Part shown: positions 43,489-54,452 of the stretch, one piece after another
How positions within the stretch are numbered: position 1 is the stretch's first letter
Layout: the number at the start of each line of letters is the position of its first letter
Assembly: GCA_033977485.1 (NCBI GenBank)
Contig: CM066987.1
Location: forward strand, 73,063,588 to 73,127,587
Reading direction: 5' to 3'
DNA from: Hydrangea macrophylla
Taxonomy: Eukaryota; Streptophyta; Magnoliopsida; Cornales; Hydrangeaceae
DNA: 64,000 bases
Notes under the pieces: generated by a model
Databases searched by the model: none
What the model was told of the DNA's origin: nothing
Seen by the model: the letters and a program-made list of their open reading frames with translations, nothing else
Program-made: the position numbers and the translations under genes

Positions 43489-44040
43489 AATGCTTAATAT
43501 CAGTTTGTGAAGCTGATGAGAACTGTGAATTACTTATATTACCCTCGGCAATATATATTTCAGTTTGGAAGGAATTTGATTATAGCTAATTGGAGTGCCT
43601 GTTTTATAGAACTCATCGCAGAAGGGGTTTCGTGTAAGGTTTGAGCTTGGGTTTTCCAAATATAGGTTTTCTTTCCTCAAATTTGATTGAGATGTAAAAT
43701 CGGATTGCGGGTTATACAACTGAATTTCTCTGATAGACATACATAAAAAGCTAAAACTGTCGATACGCGGATTAAGTTTACTGAATTTGATTCATTTTCC
43801 ATGACCAACTACTTTTGCAGCCTGTTTTATTTTTTTATTTTTTTTGAATTTTTTTTTTTTTTTTTTGGGTGGGCTGTAAATATTTTTAGATCAAGAATCA
43901 TGTTGGTCAGGCTGCGGTCTTTTTACTACTGCAAGATCAGTTTTTAATGAATTGCGCTAAGCTTTGCTAGAGAGTGCAACATATTTGTTGAAGTTTAGTA
44001 GATAGAAAATTAGTCTATACCCTAGAAAAGTAATATTCTA
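43489..44040 (+). other. RRM gene 3' untranslated region and spacer
   Basis: Sequence after the stop at 43486-43488. I did not find a convincing polyadenylation signal. Poly-T runs lie at 43828-43866. No gene is seen. Confidence 0.45.
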
Positions 44041-44421
44041 GGGTAAATTATAGTTTTCCTAATATAGTTTGGGAGTGATGTCACTTTAGTCCCAATAATT
44101 TCATTTTTGACATTTTAGTTGTTATCGCTTCAATTTAGGTTTAAGATTGTCCGGTCCATGGAAGCCCTTCAATTTTTGATGGATTGAGATTCGATATAGT
44201 GGTGTAAAGTGTAGTTTCTCTTGGTATTTAATGTTATGTCCTAATGATATTTCATGTGAGCATCATGGTAATCTATTTCTGTCAAAATTTAGACGAGATT
44301 TTCACGGATGGACTTCATTGAACCAAGATTGAAATCGTAAGGGTCAAATTGTCAAAATTTAAATTATAGGGACTATAATGACACTACACCCAAACTACTA
44401 GAGTGTGAAGTGTAATTTACC
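44041..44421. mobile_element. Foldback MITE of the Mutator-type class
   Basis: Starts gggtaaattatag and ends gaagtgtaatttacc, with diverged arms carrying gtcactttagtccc and agggactataatgacac. Flanking aatattct/aatatttc is an imperfect duplication. It is older than the intronic element at 40480, to which its ends are related. Confidence 0.6.
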
Positions 44422-44574
44422 AAATATTTCTATATGACTAATGATTTAAGAAATTTTGGTTCTATATAGCTAGTTTAGTGCATTCATTAACAAAGTTGAG
44501 GGTAGTGGTCCATGCTCAGAAAGGTCTCATTGTTCATTGTGAATTTTTATTTTCAACCTTAAAATGGAACTTTT

Positions 44575-46243
44575 TTTTTTTTTTTTTTTCGGAAAATGGT
44601 AAATATATTCCAAAAAAGAAGTACAAATGTACAAGGGGCATACCCCAGGATATACAACAAAGCACACAGCATAAGGACAGATGGCCAAGAAAACCACAAA
44701 ATAGCCATATAAGGCGAAATCACAAAACCAATTTAACCTACAAATTACAAATCACCTGGGTTACCTAATAAAACCCAACAAGATACACAACACACAGGAT
44801 TACATTAAAGAACAAAATAGGGGCCTTATTGCCAATTAGCTAGCAGGACATGAATTTGGTTGTATCTTTTCCATTTGGTGTTGATTTGAGCAAAAACTTG
44901 TGAGACAAAAATGTTCAATAATTGCTCTTTTGGCGTAGAGGAGTTCTTAAAAGTTCGGTTATTCTTCTCCCTCCACAGGCCATATATGGAAACTCCCAAG
45001 CAAATTCTAGGGATCATGTGTTGGGGACTCTTCCCCTTCCAATACTGGGTCATCCAATTGACAGTACTTTCCCAAGGGGTGCCATTGCCAAGTCAAGTTA
45101 CATCTACGCATCAATTCCTGCCAAATGAATTTAGAGTAATCACAATCAAAGAAAAGATGGTCATGAGAATCCATATACTTGAGACAAAGTGTACAAGCTA
45201 AGGGACCAGGAGTAAAATTACAAATTCTATCCTGTGTAGATAGCCTTTTCTGAATGGCTAACCATAGTATAAAGTTCTGTCTAGGGGTACAACCAGAGTA
45301 CCAGACAAACGAGTCCCAAGGGACCACTGGATTAGTGGGTCTAATGTGATTCCAGACATGAGAGAATTTGAACTTTCCATTAGTAGAGGTTGTCCATTCA
45401 ATCTTTTCATGCATACCAGTAGGTTTATAAAAGTTGGACAAAAGGGCCCGAACCTCATTAAGACCAATGGAGTTTGAGGCAGGCCAATTCCAATCAAGAT
45501 GATTAATAATTGTTGCCACTTTAGCATTCGGAGCTATTGCAGCATCATAGGCAATTCTTCTGGTGTACTTCTCAAACAGAGGACCACTAGGAAGCCAATA
45601 GTCATACCAAAGAGAAGTGTGAAATCCATTACCAATTTTATGCCTAATTAAAGGTCTAGCAATATGTCTAAGTTTCAAGAGTTTTCTCCAATACCAAGAG
45701 CATTGTCCGGGAGCTTTCACCTCCCAAAAACTCTTGGTCTTAATCATGTACAAATGGACCCAATGTTTCCATAAGGAGTTATTTGTTGGATCAAGAAGGT
45801 TCCCAATATGTTTAAGATTAAGCACATTGTTAGTAAGGAAAATATCCTTAAAACCGAGGCCTCCCTCTTGTTTGGGTCTGCAAATAGTAGTCCAAGCCAC
45901 TTTGGCCCCATGAGCTTTATCAGTAGTGCCACTCCAAAGAAATCTTCTCATAGCTTGTTCCACCTGCTTAAGAACACTTTTAGGAAGAATAAACATACCA
46001 GACCAAAAAAGCTGAATACCAGATAATACAGATTGAATGAGTTGGGTCCTACCAGCAAAAGAAAGGGATTTAGACTTCCAGGAGTTGATTCTAGAGCAAA
46101 TTTTGGTGACAAGTTCCTCACAGTGATGTTTTCTTAATTTTGTAGTTATTAATGGGACACCCAAGTACTTTAATGGGAGATTTCCCTTGGTAAATTGGAA
46201 TTCACTTAGTAAATCCAAAGCCAAGTTATCATCAATCCCAGAG
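44575..46243 (-). mobile_element. 5'-truncated L1-type LINE, minus strand
   Basis: The poly-A tail is the T run at 44575-44589. The 10-bp duplication tggaactttt flanks the element at 44565-44574 and 46244-46253. The 3' untranslated part (44590-44825) includes a tacaaggggcataccccagg stretch shared with the LINE at 54501. The 5' end is cut inside reverse transcriptase, so endonuclease and most of the polymerase are missing. Confidence 0.88.
44826..46224 (-). pseudogene. LINE reverse transcriptase C-terminal part
   Basis: The minus-strand frame 46224 to 45007 begins inside the RT thumb with KYLGVPL...SWKSKSLSFAGR, the hallmark of plant L1 RT. It continues through RRFLWSG and IGNGFHTSLWYDYWLP and reaches the zinc-binding zf-RVT module (CTLCLKYMDSHDHLFFDC). 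A frameshift near 45055 passes to the frame 45053-44826, which ends with the WREKNNRTFKN block. The truncation and frameshift make it a dead fragment. Confidence 0.88.
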
Positions 46244-46253
46244 TGGAACTTTT

Positions 46254-46964
46254 ACATATATATATATATATATATATAAAGGCAGAACATATTTTGAAAC
46301 AAATTAAAAGTTTAAAGAGTAAAGTAGTTTTTTTTTTTTTCCTTTTCTTTTTGGGTGCATAAGCAAAAACACTCAAAACGGAAATTTTCCAACAAAATGA
46401 GAAAATTATCCTTAATAAATCCTTGATTTTCCCTCTCTCAGAGTGAGAGATCTCCCCTCGGCATCTACGAAGTAGGAAACTGAAATCTTCCACCATAGCC
46501 CTCAGATGATGATTTTCCTCCTCAATCAGTTTACTACCTACGAGTCAAATTTCACCAACACAATCGTTTGGCCAGTAGAATCAACCAGCTCCGCTTCAAG
46601 ACTTGGCAATGGATCAAATGTCCCTAGAATCCTCCTCTCCAATTGCCATTCACCAAAAAAAAAAAAAATGCTACTTTTTAAAGTTAAATCAAACCAATCT
46701 TTTAGATTCAGGGAGAAAGAAGGTTTAGATTTCCTCATTTCCACATTCCTTCTTAGATACTTCTAGCTTTGGGGCAATCTATCAAAAATAAGCATTGGTA
46801 TCGCCCTTCCAATGGTTACAATCCTTGCAACAAGAACTGTTTCTTGGGGAATTTCAATTTCGGAACAAGTTTTCGAATGATGTCAATCTCAGAATCAATC
46901 TTAAGTTTGAGCATCTTAAGACATTCTCCAACCAATACATCAAATGCCCTATTGAGACTGTAGA
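46254..46964. other. Spacer, no recognised gene
   Basis: Starts with an AT dinucleotide run (46254-46278). A minus-strand frame at 46538-46744 encodes about 30 ordered-looking residues (LERRILGTFDPLPSLEAELV), interrupted by a poly-Phe run from an A/T stretch. It may be a gene fragment, but I do not recognise it. Confidence 0.3.
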
Positions 46965-46999
46965 AAAACTCACACACATGCATAGGTTCGGGTTTAGGA

Positions 47000-48047
47000 C
47001 ATGAGCTAGCGGAATTGAACCCGACTGAATGTAGATCATTGATTGTTACGAGCCCTCATCCTTGTTCTTCCAATCTGAGAATACTAGCCTCCGTGTATGC
47101 CTTATACTTCGCTACAGTCATGAGAACGGCTACTAGAGCAATCCCCTTGATCTTCATGTGCTAAATTCCAAGCTTCCTTAGTGATTAAGCTAGAGAGAGT
47201 CAAATCTAGAGAGAGGGAGATATCCGAGAGAGAGTGCCGAGAGGGAGGGAGAGAGAGAGAGACATATGTGTATATAATTTTGTGATCATCTCTCTTAGTT
47301 GTAACATATACAACTTCTATATAAGCACTCTTCTAATAGGGTTTGAATAGGACTCCTTATGGGCTTGCTTAGCAACCAAGCAAGGCCCGTTGGACCCCGG
47401 GTCCAATGTGGGTGTCCCAACCCACATAATATTTGTACATATCCCACTCACCCACATAGGGCTTTGTGTCAAACAAAATCTCTCAGATTTTCACTTTAAT
47501 CGTCTCTTCATACGGGAAATAGAACGTGTGACGTCACGAAAAGAGCGTACAACAACAGAGCTGAGATGCTAAGCCAATCACTAAACTTGCTAAGTGCATC
47601 ACTCGGCAGCTTCTAGTGTATTTACCCAGAATTATCCAATCACACCGGATGTAGCACTCTTAATCTCTCGAAAAGTAGTGCTATATCCCACATATGTAAT
47701 GTACCCATGACAATCAGTACATATACGATCGTCGCTGGCCAGCTAATGAGTCACAGTACACGGTGTGTTATCGAATTAGTCTACCCTGCATACCAATGTT
47801 AATTCAACTAATTTGACCACCTCCTAGACATACCCCATGGAACGGAATTTGCCGCTTCGCCCCTGGGAGGTGTGCTAAAGTAGCGTCATCAAATGTCCTC
47901 TTCATGATAGTCTCAGGTCAAAAGGTAAATGGTGTAGAATCCCTGATAAAAGGGAGACTACATGGCTCACACAGCAATAAAATAGGGATCAATCCATAGC
48001 TCCACAAAAAATGATCGCAAAATAGCACATACAGTATGATATATATG
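47000..48047 (-). repeat. Copia LTR, distal part
   Basis: Corresponds inverted to about 33560-34600. Shared stretches include the cattacatatatgg region and a ctagcttaatc-containing leader just after the CT microsatellite. ORFs at 47390-47572 and 47967-48191 are not supported. Confidence 0.6.
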
Positions 48048-49629
48048 TGTAGACACCTCATTTTGACCTGCCAAAAAAAGAAATAACTGTCGCAGGGGGA
48101 CCACCAGGCACTCTAATCGAGGAAAGAGCTCCAGAATCCAAACAGGGATCCCAGAGGTCAAATCAAAGTCAATACAAAGCCCACAGCTCATCGATCAGGA
48201 GTTCCAGAATCCGGGATCGTCCGTTTACGATAATCGACGACGTTTTCAACCAGAATCAAATTTCGGCACAAAATTCAAGACCGGAATCAAGTCCGGGACA
48301 ACTAATGGTTGAATTCAATTACACTATGGCAAAATAGGAATTCAGTGCAGGCCCACAGGACTTCAAATCGTCAATTTTTGACAACCAGAGAAAAATTGGG
48401 CTCCGATTTGAGTTTCGACGCCCCAAACTCAAGGAAAAGGGACACGATTGTCAATCTGGAAGCACCGAAAGTCCGAATTGATATGAATGACTGAAATACG
48501 GAGAAAAACAGAGGTTCGGTGACTTGAATCAGTCTAATCAGACAATCAGAGAAGAAACGACGTCTAATCGAAGTTTCAAGACCCAATTGGGAAAGACAAG
48601 GGCAAAACGGTCATTTCTAAATCTGAGATTCTCAATCGCACCGTACCGATTCAAAGAGAACGTTAATACGAATTCAAATCATCTTGAATCAGGAAGATCA
48701 GACGGTCGGATCAAAAGATTTCGACAGTCAAAGTTTAGACGGTCTAGATCAGACGTCGATGGTCTGAAGAAAACGGAGTCGTTTTCGGGTTTCAAACGAA
48801 TTCCGATCCAACCATACGGATTTGAGGAGGACCTTAAATCGAGCCCAGATCTTTTCGAATCATCCGAATCGGATGCTCAGATTGAAAAATATCAAGGAAC
48901 AAAGCTCGGAATCGATCAAAGGTCCTGATCGAAAGTTGGAACCTACAACCACGCGTTCCGCCTACATGGGATTAAAACCCATGTAGGGTTTTGAAAAACT
49001 TTCTATAAATAGAAAGCTTCCCCCCACGCACAAGAAAAAAAAAAAGGCAGCCTCTCTTTAAGGCTTTGTTTGGCTTAAACAACGTCCTCCCAAAACCCTT
49101 GGGCTATGTTTGGTTGCTAACCAAACACAACCATATCACCACCACCACACCACCACTGACTCCACCACCAAAAACCCACTGTCACCACCCCATTACCCAA
49201 CTCCCCTCACAAACCCAGTCTCAAAGGACCCTCGGATAGCCCAGAAAAGCTGTCTGAACCAAACAGAGCCTTGAACCTCCGCAGAATCTGAAAACCTAAC
49301 CAAACAGGCCCTTACTGAGATCTCTGCATCTCACCTCCCCATCCAGTGGGTCCCCCAGAACAAGCCAGAGCCAACGCCGCTGGTCCCGCCACCAAAACAC
49401 CTCCACAGAAGCCTCACGCGCCGCCAGAAGCAGCCACGCGCAGCCGCTGGACAGAAGTCACTCCGGCGGCTTTTCCGGCGATCCGCGCCGTAAACCACCA
49501 CCCCCATCCTCCTCGTCTGGAACAGAAGATCCAGATCCCGGCGGCCCAACCTCAAACGACCACCGGAAAACACCGTACGCGCCTCACGCGCCACCAACAC
49601 GCCGTTACGCCTCCCCACGCGCAGGTAAC

Positions 49630-49900
49630 AGTCAGCGCTGACTCAGCAGTTGACCAACTAATCAGAAGCCGCCACGTGGCAACGACTGCTGAGTCAGCAG
49701 TCTAGTCAGCATGCCATGTGTTGCCACATCATCGCCACGTCAGTGTTGACTGATTAATCACAGACTGCCACGTGGCATCACATGCCACGTGTCTGCCATG
49801 TCAGCACCCACAACCAATCAGAGGATCCGCGTCAGCTTTGACCAGCCAATCTGAAGGCGCCACGTGTCTTTGACTGACACGTGGCATGCTGACGTGGCAT
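49630..49900. repeat. Reiterated ccacgtggca/gtcagcgctgac-type repeats
   Basis: Within the solo LTR the motifs gccacgtg (with its palindromic core cacgtg), actcagcagt and accaatcaga recur every 20-50 bp. cacgtg is the G-box core of plant promoters; the accumulation may be regulatory or simply a diverged tandem repeat. Confidence 0.5.
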
Positions 49901-50364
49901 TTGTGGCTCCACTTTTGGTTTTTCCCAATTTTCTCCACTCTGGGTCCAGATTTCAACGAACGGACACTTGTTCTTAGCTAATTTGGCCATTCCGGACGCA
50001 CCGGTCACCTCAGAATTGGTCGAATCTAAATTTAAAGGGCTGTTTGGCATTCTATAGGTCCATTTCAGGGTATCCCAGCCGGTTCTAACCCCCGCGGGTC
50101 CCGCTCAACTCAGCCCGGAACCATTTTTGCCCGACTTATGGCTTTTCTGACTCTTCCGGCCCTTCCGGACCCAACTATGACGTCCGTTCAAATCGATTGA
50201 GTGTCAAAATATGACTTCGGGCCTTCTCGGCTTGTTTATACGACGTTTCTCGGTGACGATCCTTTCAAATCTCCGAATTCTTTCATTCTTTCTCAACAAC
50301 ACACCGACTCAGCTTCAATAGCCCCTTCTGCACAAGTAATTCCCTCAAACTCTTACACTTAGTG

Positions 50365-50900
50365 GTCTGGGGCTCTCTATAAATCCACTGGTCGGATATT
50401 CCGCCTTTTTCTTTTCTTTTATTTACTTATTATTATATGCTTTAGTGGTCTGGGGCTCCCTATAAATCCACTGGTCGGATATTCCGCCTTTTTCTTTTCT
50501 TTTTATTTTATATGCTTTAGTGGTGTGGTCTCCCTATAAATCCACTGGTCGGATATTCCGTCTTCTCTTGCCAGTCGGAAGGAGGCATCGAACTCCACCC
50601 GATTGGACTTTATATCTTGCGTCAGCCAGAAGGAGATCTAATGACCCACCTGGCTGAACTTTATCCAACTGTTATATCTTGCGCCAGTTGGAAGGAGGTC
50701 TCGAACTCCACCCGATTGGACTTTATATCCTGCGTCAGCTGGAAGGAGATCTAATGACCCACCCGGCTGAACTTTATCAAACTGTTATATTCTGCGCCAG
50801 TCGGAAGGAGACCTTCGAACTCCACCCGATTGGACTTTATACCCTGCGCCAGCCGGAAGGAGATCTAATGACCCATCCGGCTGCACTTTATCTCTTGTTA
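50365..50900. repeat. Two tandem repeat arrays in the solo LTR
   Basis: First array: about 85-95-bp units at 50365, 50446 and 50518, each containing taaatccactggtcggatat. Second array: units of about 125 bp at 50575-50900 with cgaactccacccgattggac and aaggagatctaatgaccc. Three copies of each are visible. Confidence 0.75.
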
Positions 50901-50954
50901 TAAATTTTCGTTGATAAAATCAGGAAACACAAAAAATGATACTTCTCTCCATTT

Positions 50955-51245
50955 GCATAGGGCACCGACCCGTACTTCCGGTAAAACTTTTACATCACCT
51001 TTTTTACATCAACGGGCACCGACCCATACTTCCGGTAAAATCTTTTTAAATCACCGGGCACCGACCCATACTTCCGGTACACTCTTTTTTCATTGGGCAC
51101 CGACCCGTACTTCCGGCACCTTTTCAAAGCACTGGGCACCGACCCATACTTCTGGTAAAACCTTTTTCAAATCACTGGGCACCGACCCATACTTCCGGTA
51201 AAACCTTTTTCAAAACTATTGGGCACCGACCCTTACTTTCGGCAC
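50955..51245. repeat. Tandem repeat gggcaccgaccc, seven units
   Basis: Units of about 40-50 bp each carry gggcaccgacccatacttcc followed by a variable AT-rich spacer, at about 50960, 51014, 51056, 51094, 51135, 51177 and 51220. The open frame through them (50911-51201) reads as a Thr/Ser-rich repeat and is not a gene. Confidence 0.8.
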
Positions 51246-51514
51246 ATAAAACAAAAAGACAAAAAAAAATCATACAAACAAAAACTACAAAAAACTCGTC
51301 GCACGGTCGATCTACCCGGACTTTTACTCAAAAACACTTTCTCACAACTCACTACTTTCTCAAGGTTAAAGTCTAGGACTACACCGTACAGGTTAAAGTT
51401 CCTAGCTACACCGACTTTACTCAAAAACACTATTTTACACACTCACGGTCTAGATCGACCAAAACACTCACGCCCATACACAGCACAGAACTACGTACGG
51501 CCTGATTCTCAAGT

Positions 51515-51690
51515 CGAGATACGTATGCAACCCACACTTGGGTGCGGCCATAACTACATACTTTCAAACTATCTCATGTCGAGATACGTACATACTTTCA
51601 AACTATCTCGAGTCGAGATACGTATACATACTTTCAAACTAATACATACTTACAAAACTATCTCGTGTCGAGATACGTAAATCGACAACC
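51515..51690. repeat. Short tandem repeat around cgagatacgta
   Basis: Four to five copies of a unit holding catactttcaaactatctc and gtcgagatacgta at about 51512-51680. Confidence 0.7.
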
Positions 51691-52118
51691 GCGTGTCACG
51701 GATGCTCGCGTTTTAATTTCTTATATATGTATTCTACTACTCCTTACTTACGCCCCGTTACTATGAAAACCACTAAAAAGGCAACCGTGTGTCACGGATG
51801 TTCGAGGGTGCCTAATACCTTTCCTCGACATAATCGAGTCCCCGAACCCACTTCAAGAACTCTGGTTTCGCATGACTATTCGAGTCACACTTTTAAAGGG
51901 CCTTACTGTTCCAAAACATTTTTCAAAAGTCAAAGATGATGATTTCGATTGTCTTTGCAGGGATCCTAACTCCCGAATAAATGTTAGGTGGCGACTCTGA
52001 ACTCTTACTTGGCCCTACTCCCACTTTTCATACACCTCACCTACTTTCACGCATCTCGACGTAAAACGATCGCGACCCACGAGGGGCCGCCCCCCCCATT
52101 CTTTAGGGCGGGCGCGAC

Positions 52119-52680
52119 ATATGTATGCTATGGCATTCTTCCATAAAAATGGGTGTGTCACTACGTGGTAATAGTAACGCCATACGAATCTTAGTCTAGA
52201 CATTACATGAACGGCTAACCTGAGTTTTTCAACACAATCGCACCTCCTGGGGCCCTTCTGAAATCTCACATTCGGCTATGAATAGGCTACATAGAGGCGT
52301 GGGCAATCTCCATGTTCGCCTCAGTATAGAGGTACTGGTCTCTTCTAAGAACTTATCTAAGGCGAGATATAAGTAAAAATATCTATATCTTGCTTACTGT
52401 TCTTGCACCGTACATATATAGGTGTTCTAGCTCGCTCTCTCAGTGCCATGAACACAAATGTCTCATCTTGCTCGCCGTCCAAGTGCTATGAACACATTTG
52501 TTCAAAGTAAGCTATCCAGGCACCAAGGTGAATCGTGTGAGCAGGTCGATTCAAGCCTAGCGACACTTACAAAGAAAAATGTGCACGTATCCAATTAACA
52601 ATTAATGAATTTGGATAACCATCGATTTTATTATTAAAATCAAACATCTGGAAACAATAATAATAATTTTAAGAATAACA
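52119..52680 (-). repeat. Copia LTR, proximal part
   Basis: Corresponds inverted to 32864-33520; shared stretch gtgagcaggtcgattcaagc at 52537-52556. It starts (minus strand) TGTTATTCTT at 52680, 14 bases downstream of the pol stop. Confidence 0.65.
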
Positions 52681-52693
52681 CTATCTAAGTACA

Positions 52694-54002
52694 TTAGAAT
52701 CTATGGAGTCCCATACTACTAATATGGGACAAGAACGAATCCCTAGAAATTGGCTTGGTCAAAGGATCAGCCATCATTTTGCCAGCAGAGATGTGCTTCA
52801 AGACAACCTCCCCTTGTGCAACCATATCTCGAGTGTAGTGGTGGCGAATATCTATGCTCATGGACTTCCTGTGATACTTAGGATCTTTTGCATACGCTAA
52901 CGCCGACGTGCTGTCACAACAGACCATCACTGCTTCATCGCCCTGAGGCAAGAAACTTACGCTATGCAGAAACCTTCTTAACCATACATCCTCTTGAACG
53001 GCTGCAAAACAAGCCACATATTCAACTTCCATAGTGGATAATGCGATGTACGTCTGCTTCTTGCTCCACCGAGAAATTGCTCCACCTCCCAATGTGAATA
53101 CATACCCGGATGTGGACTTGTGCTCATCCTTATCACTAGCCCCAATTAGCATTGCTATATTCTCTCAGCTTCAAATCTCCACCACCACAACATAAGGATA
53201 GGTCTACAGTCCCTCGAAGATAACGAAAAATCCTCTTCACTGCCTTCCAATGGTATGGACCTAGGTTACTTTGGTAACGACTCACTAGACCTACTGCATA
53301 GCATATATCCAGTCGTGTACACAACATAGCGTACATCAAACTTCCTACAACTGATGCATTTGGTACTTTGGACATCTGGTTCTTTTTTTCTTCATTCTTA
53401 AGACAGTGATTCAATGTTAATGAGAATCCCTTCTCAACTGGAGTATCAATGGACTTTGCATTATTCATGCGAAAACGTTCTAGAACCTTTGCTATGTAAG
53501 TCTGCTGCAACAAACAAAGGAGTTTCTTAGAATGATCTCTCACAATCTTAACGCCCAGCACATAGTTGGCCTCACTCATGTCCTTTATCTCAAATTGAGA
53601 GGACAGCCACTCTCGAGTGGCGACAATGGAACTCGTCTCATTTCCAACTAGAAGAATATCATCGACATACAGCGATAGGATTAAGATACCCTTTTTGGAT
53701 CATTTCACGTACACGCAATGGTCCTCCTCAATCATCTCAAAACCAAAGGAGGTGATTGAGTCAATAAACCGCAAGTACTACTGCCTTGACGATTGCTTGA
53801 GACCGTAAATAGATCGCCTGAGATGGCACACTTTGCTCTCATTCCATTTAGTAACAAAACCAATGGGTTGATCCATATAGATCTCCTCGTCTAATTCTCC
53901 ATTGAGAAACGCAGTCTTAACACTCATTTGAAAGAGTTCTAAATCCAAATCCAAGTGTGCTACAATTGTAAGTATGAGGCGTATAGAGGCAAATCTCACC
54001 AC
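52694..54002 (-). pseudogene. Copia reverse transcriptase and RNase H
   Basis: Minus-strand pieces in order. 54002-53778 has RT with VKTAFLNGELDEEIYMDQP and SIYGLKQSSRQ, ended by an in-frame TAG. About 53777-53580 carries LYVDDILL with another in-frame stop. 53579-53136 has NYVLGVKIVRD, SVVGSLMYAM-like and IFRYLRGT. A one-base frameshift leads to 53152-52694, RNase H with SWVSKKQ-like, [24 protein letters not shown] and MMADPLTKP. This is the order of Ty1/copia pol. Integrase is absent. It is a relic. Confidence 0.88.
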
Positions 54003-54038
54003 AGAGGAGAATGTCTATAGTCTATACCCTTCACTACC

Positions 54039-54452
54039 TGTCACGCCCTGGAGTAAGCCAACAATAGGGAAAATAAAAATTTTTCTTTATGGGTCCGTAG
54101 ACACGTGACTAGTTTGTTAACCGTCCTATCCTTCTAACTCCGCACCATGCAATCATAAGGGAAATGCTAGAGCATAAGCATGACCTAAACTTATCAGAGT
54201 ATAAATACAGCAGCAAAAATTAAACAAGAGTTACAATAACTTCAATCCTAATACAAGAGGCCATACTAAACAATTTACATAAGCTTAAAAACTTGATAAA
54301 CTGTCTATCAGATCTTCGGCAAGGCTTTATTCTCCTTGGCTCCACGGCACTGTATCCTGAACTCTTCTATCTATCTTCAAACCTGCAACACTCTGGGCAT
54401 ACGAATGCCCAGGACGTAACATGCCATCAGCCTTGGAACAAGGCTGAATGAG
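54039..54452. mobile_element. Fragment of an unidentified element, host of the CRM-like insertion
   Basis: Begins TGTCACGCCC, a start often seen in plant Ty3 LTRs, exactly where copia coding sequence stops. It continues after the CRM-like element at 62569 to about 62690. No ORF; the other boundary is not certain. Confidence 0.3.
54448..54452. repeat. Target duplication atgag, left copy
   Basis: atgag at 54448-54452 matches atgag at 62564-62568, flanking the minus-strand CRM-like element. Confidence 0.85.

Larger units (their letters stand above)
48048..52118 (+). mobile_element. Solo Tat/Ogre-type LTR
   Basis: Starts TGTAGACACCTC and ends GGGCGGGCGCGAC(A). It is flanked by atatg at 48043-48047 and 52119-52123, the expected 5-bp duplication, with no internal region. 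It is therefore a solo LTR left by recombination between two LTRs. A gaactacgt...gagatacgtatgcaaccc block (51488-51535) and a ggtggcgactctgaactct block (51988-52007) resemble parts of other Tat/Ogre elements. It is about 4.07 kb and contains several tandem repeats but no credible gene. Sequence is not close to the LTR at 1178-5098, so it is a different family of the same branch. Confidence 0.8.
46965..54038 (-). mobile_element. Minus-strand copia remnant, LTR split by a solo Tat LTR
   Basis: On the minus strand: pol fragments (54002 to 52694), then an LTR starting TGTTATTCTT at 52680. The LTR is interrupted at 52118 by the solo LTR and resumes at 48047, running to about 46965 (ending CTACA). 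Integrase, gag and the 5' LTR are missing; the element stops abruptly at about 54038 within the RT start. It is the same family as the plus-strand relic at 32258-34618. The LTR part contains a CT-rich microsatellite near 47240-47262. Confidence 0.7.

Noticed and set aside
50911..51201. ORF encoding a repeated APTHTSG peptide
   Set aside because: It is the translation of a DNA tandem repeat inside an LTR, with variable spacers and no start context.
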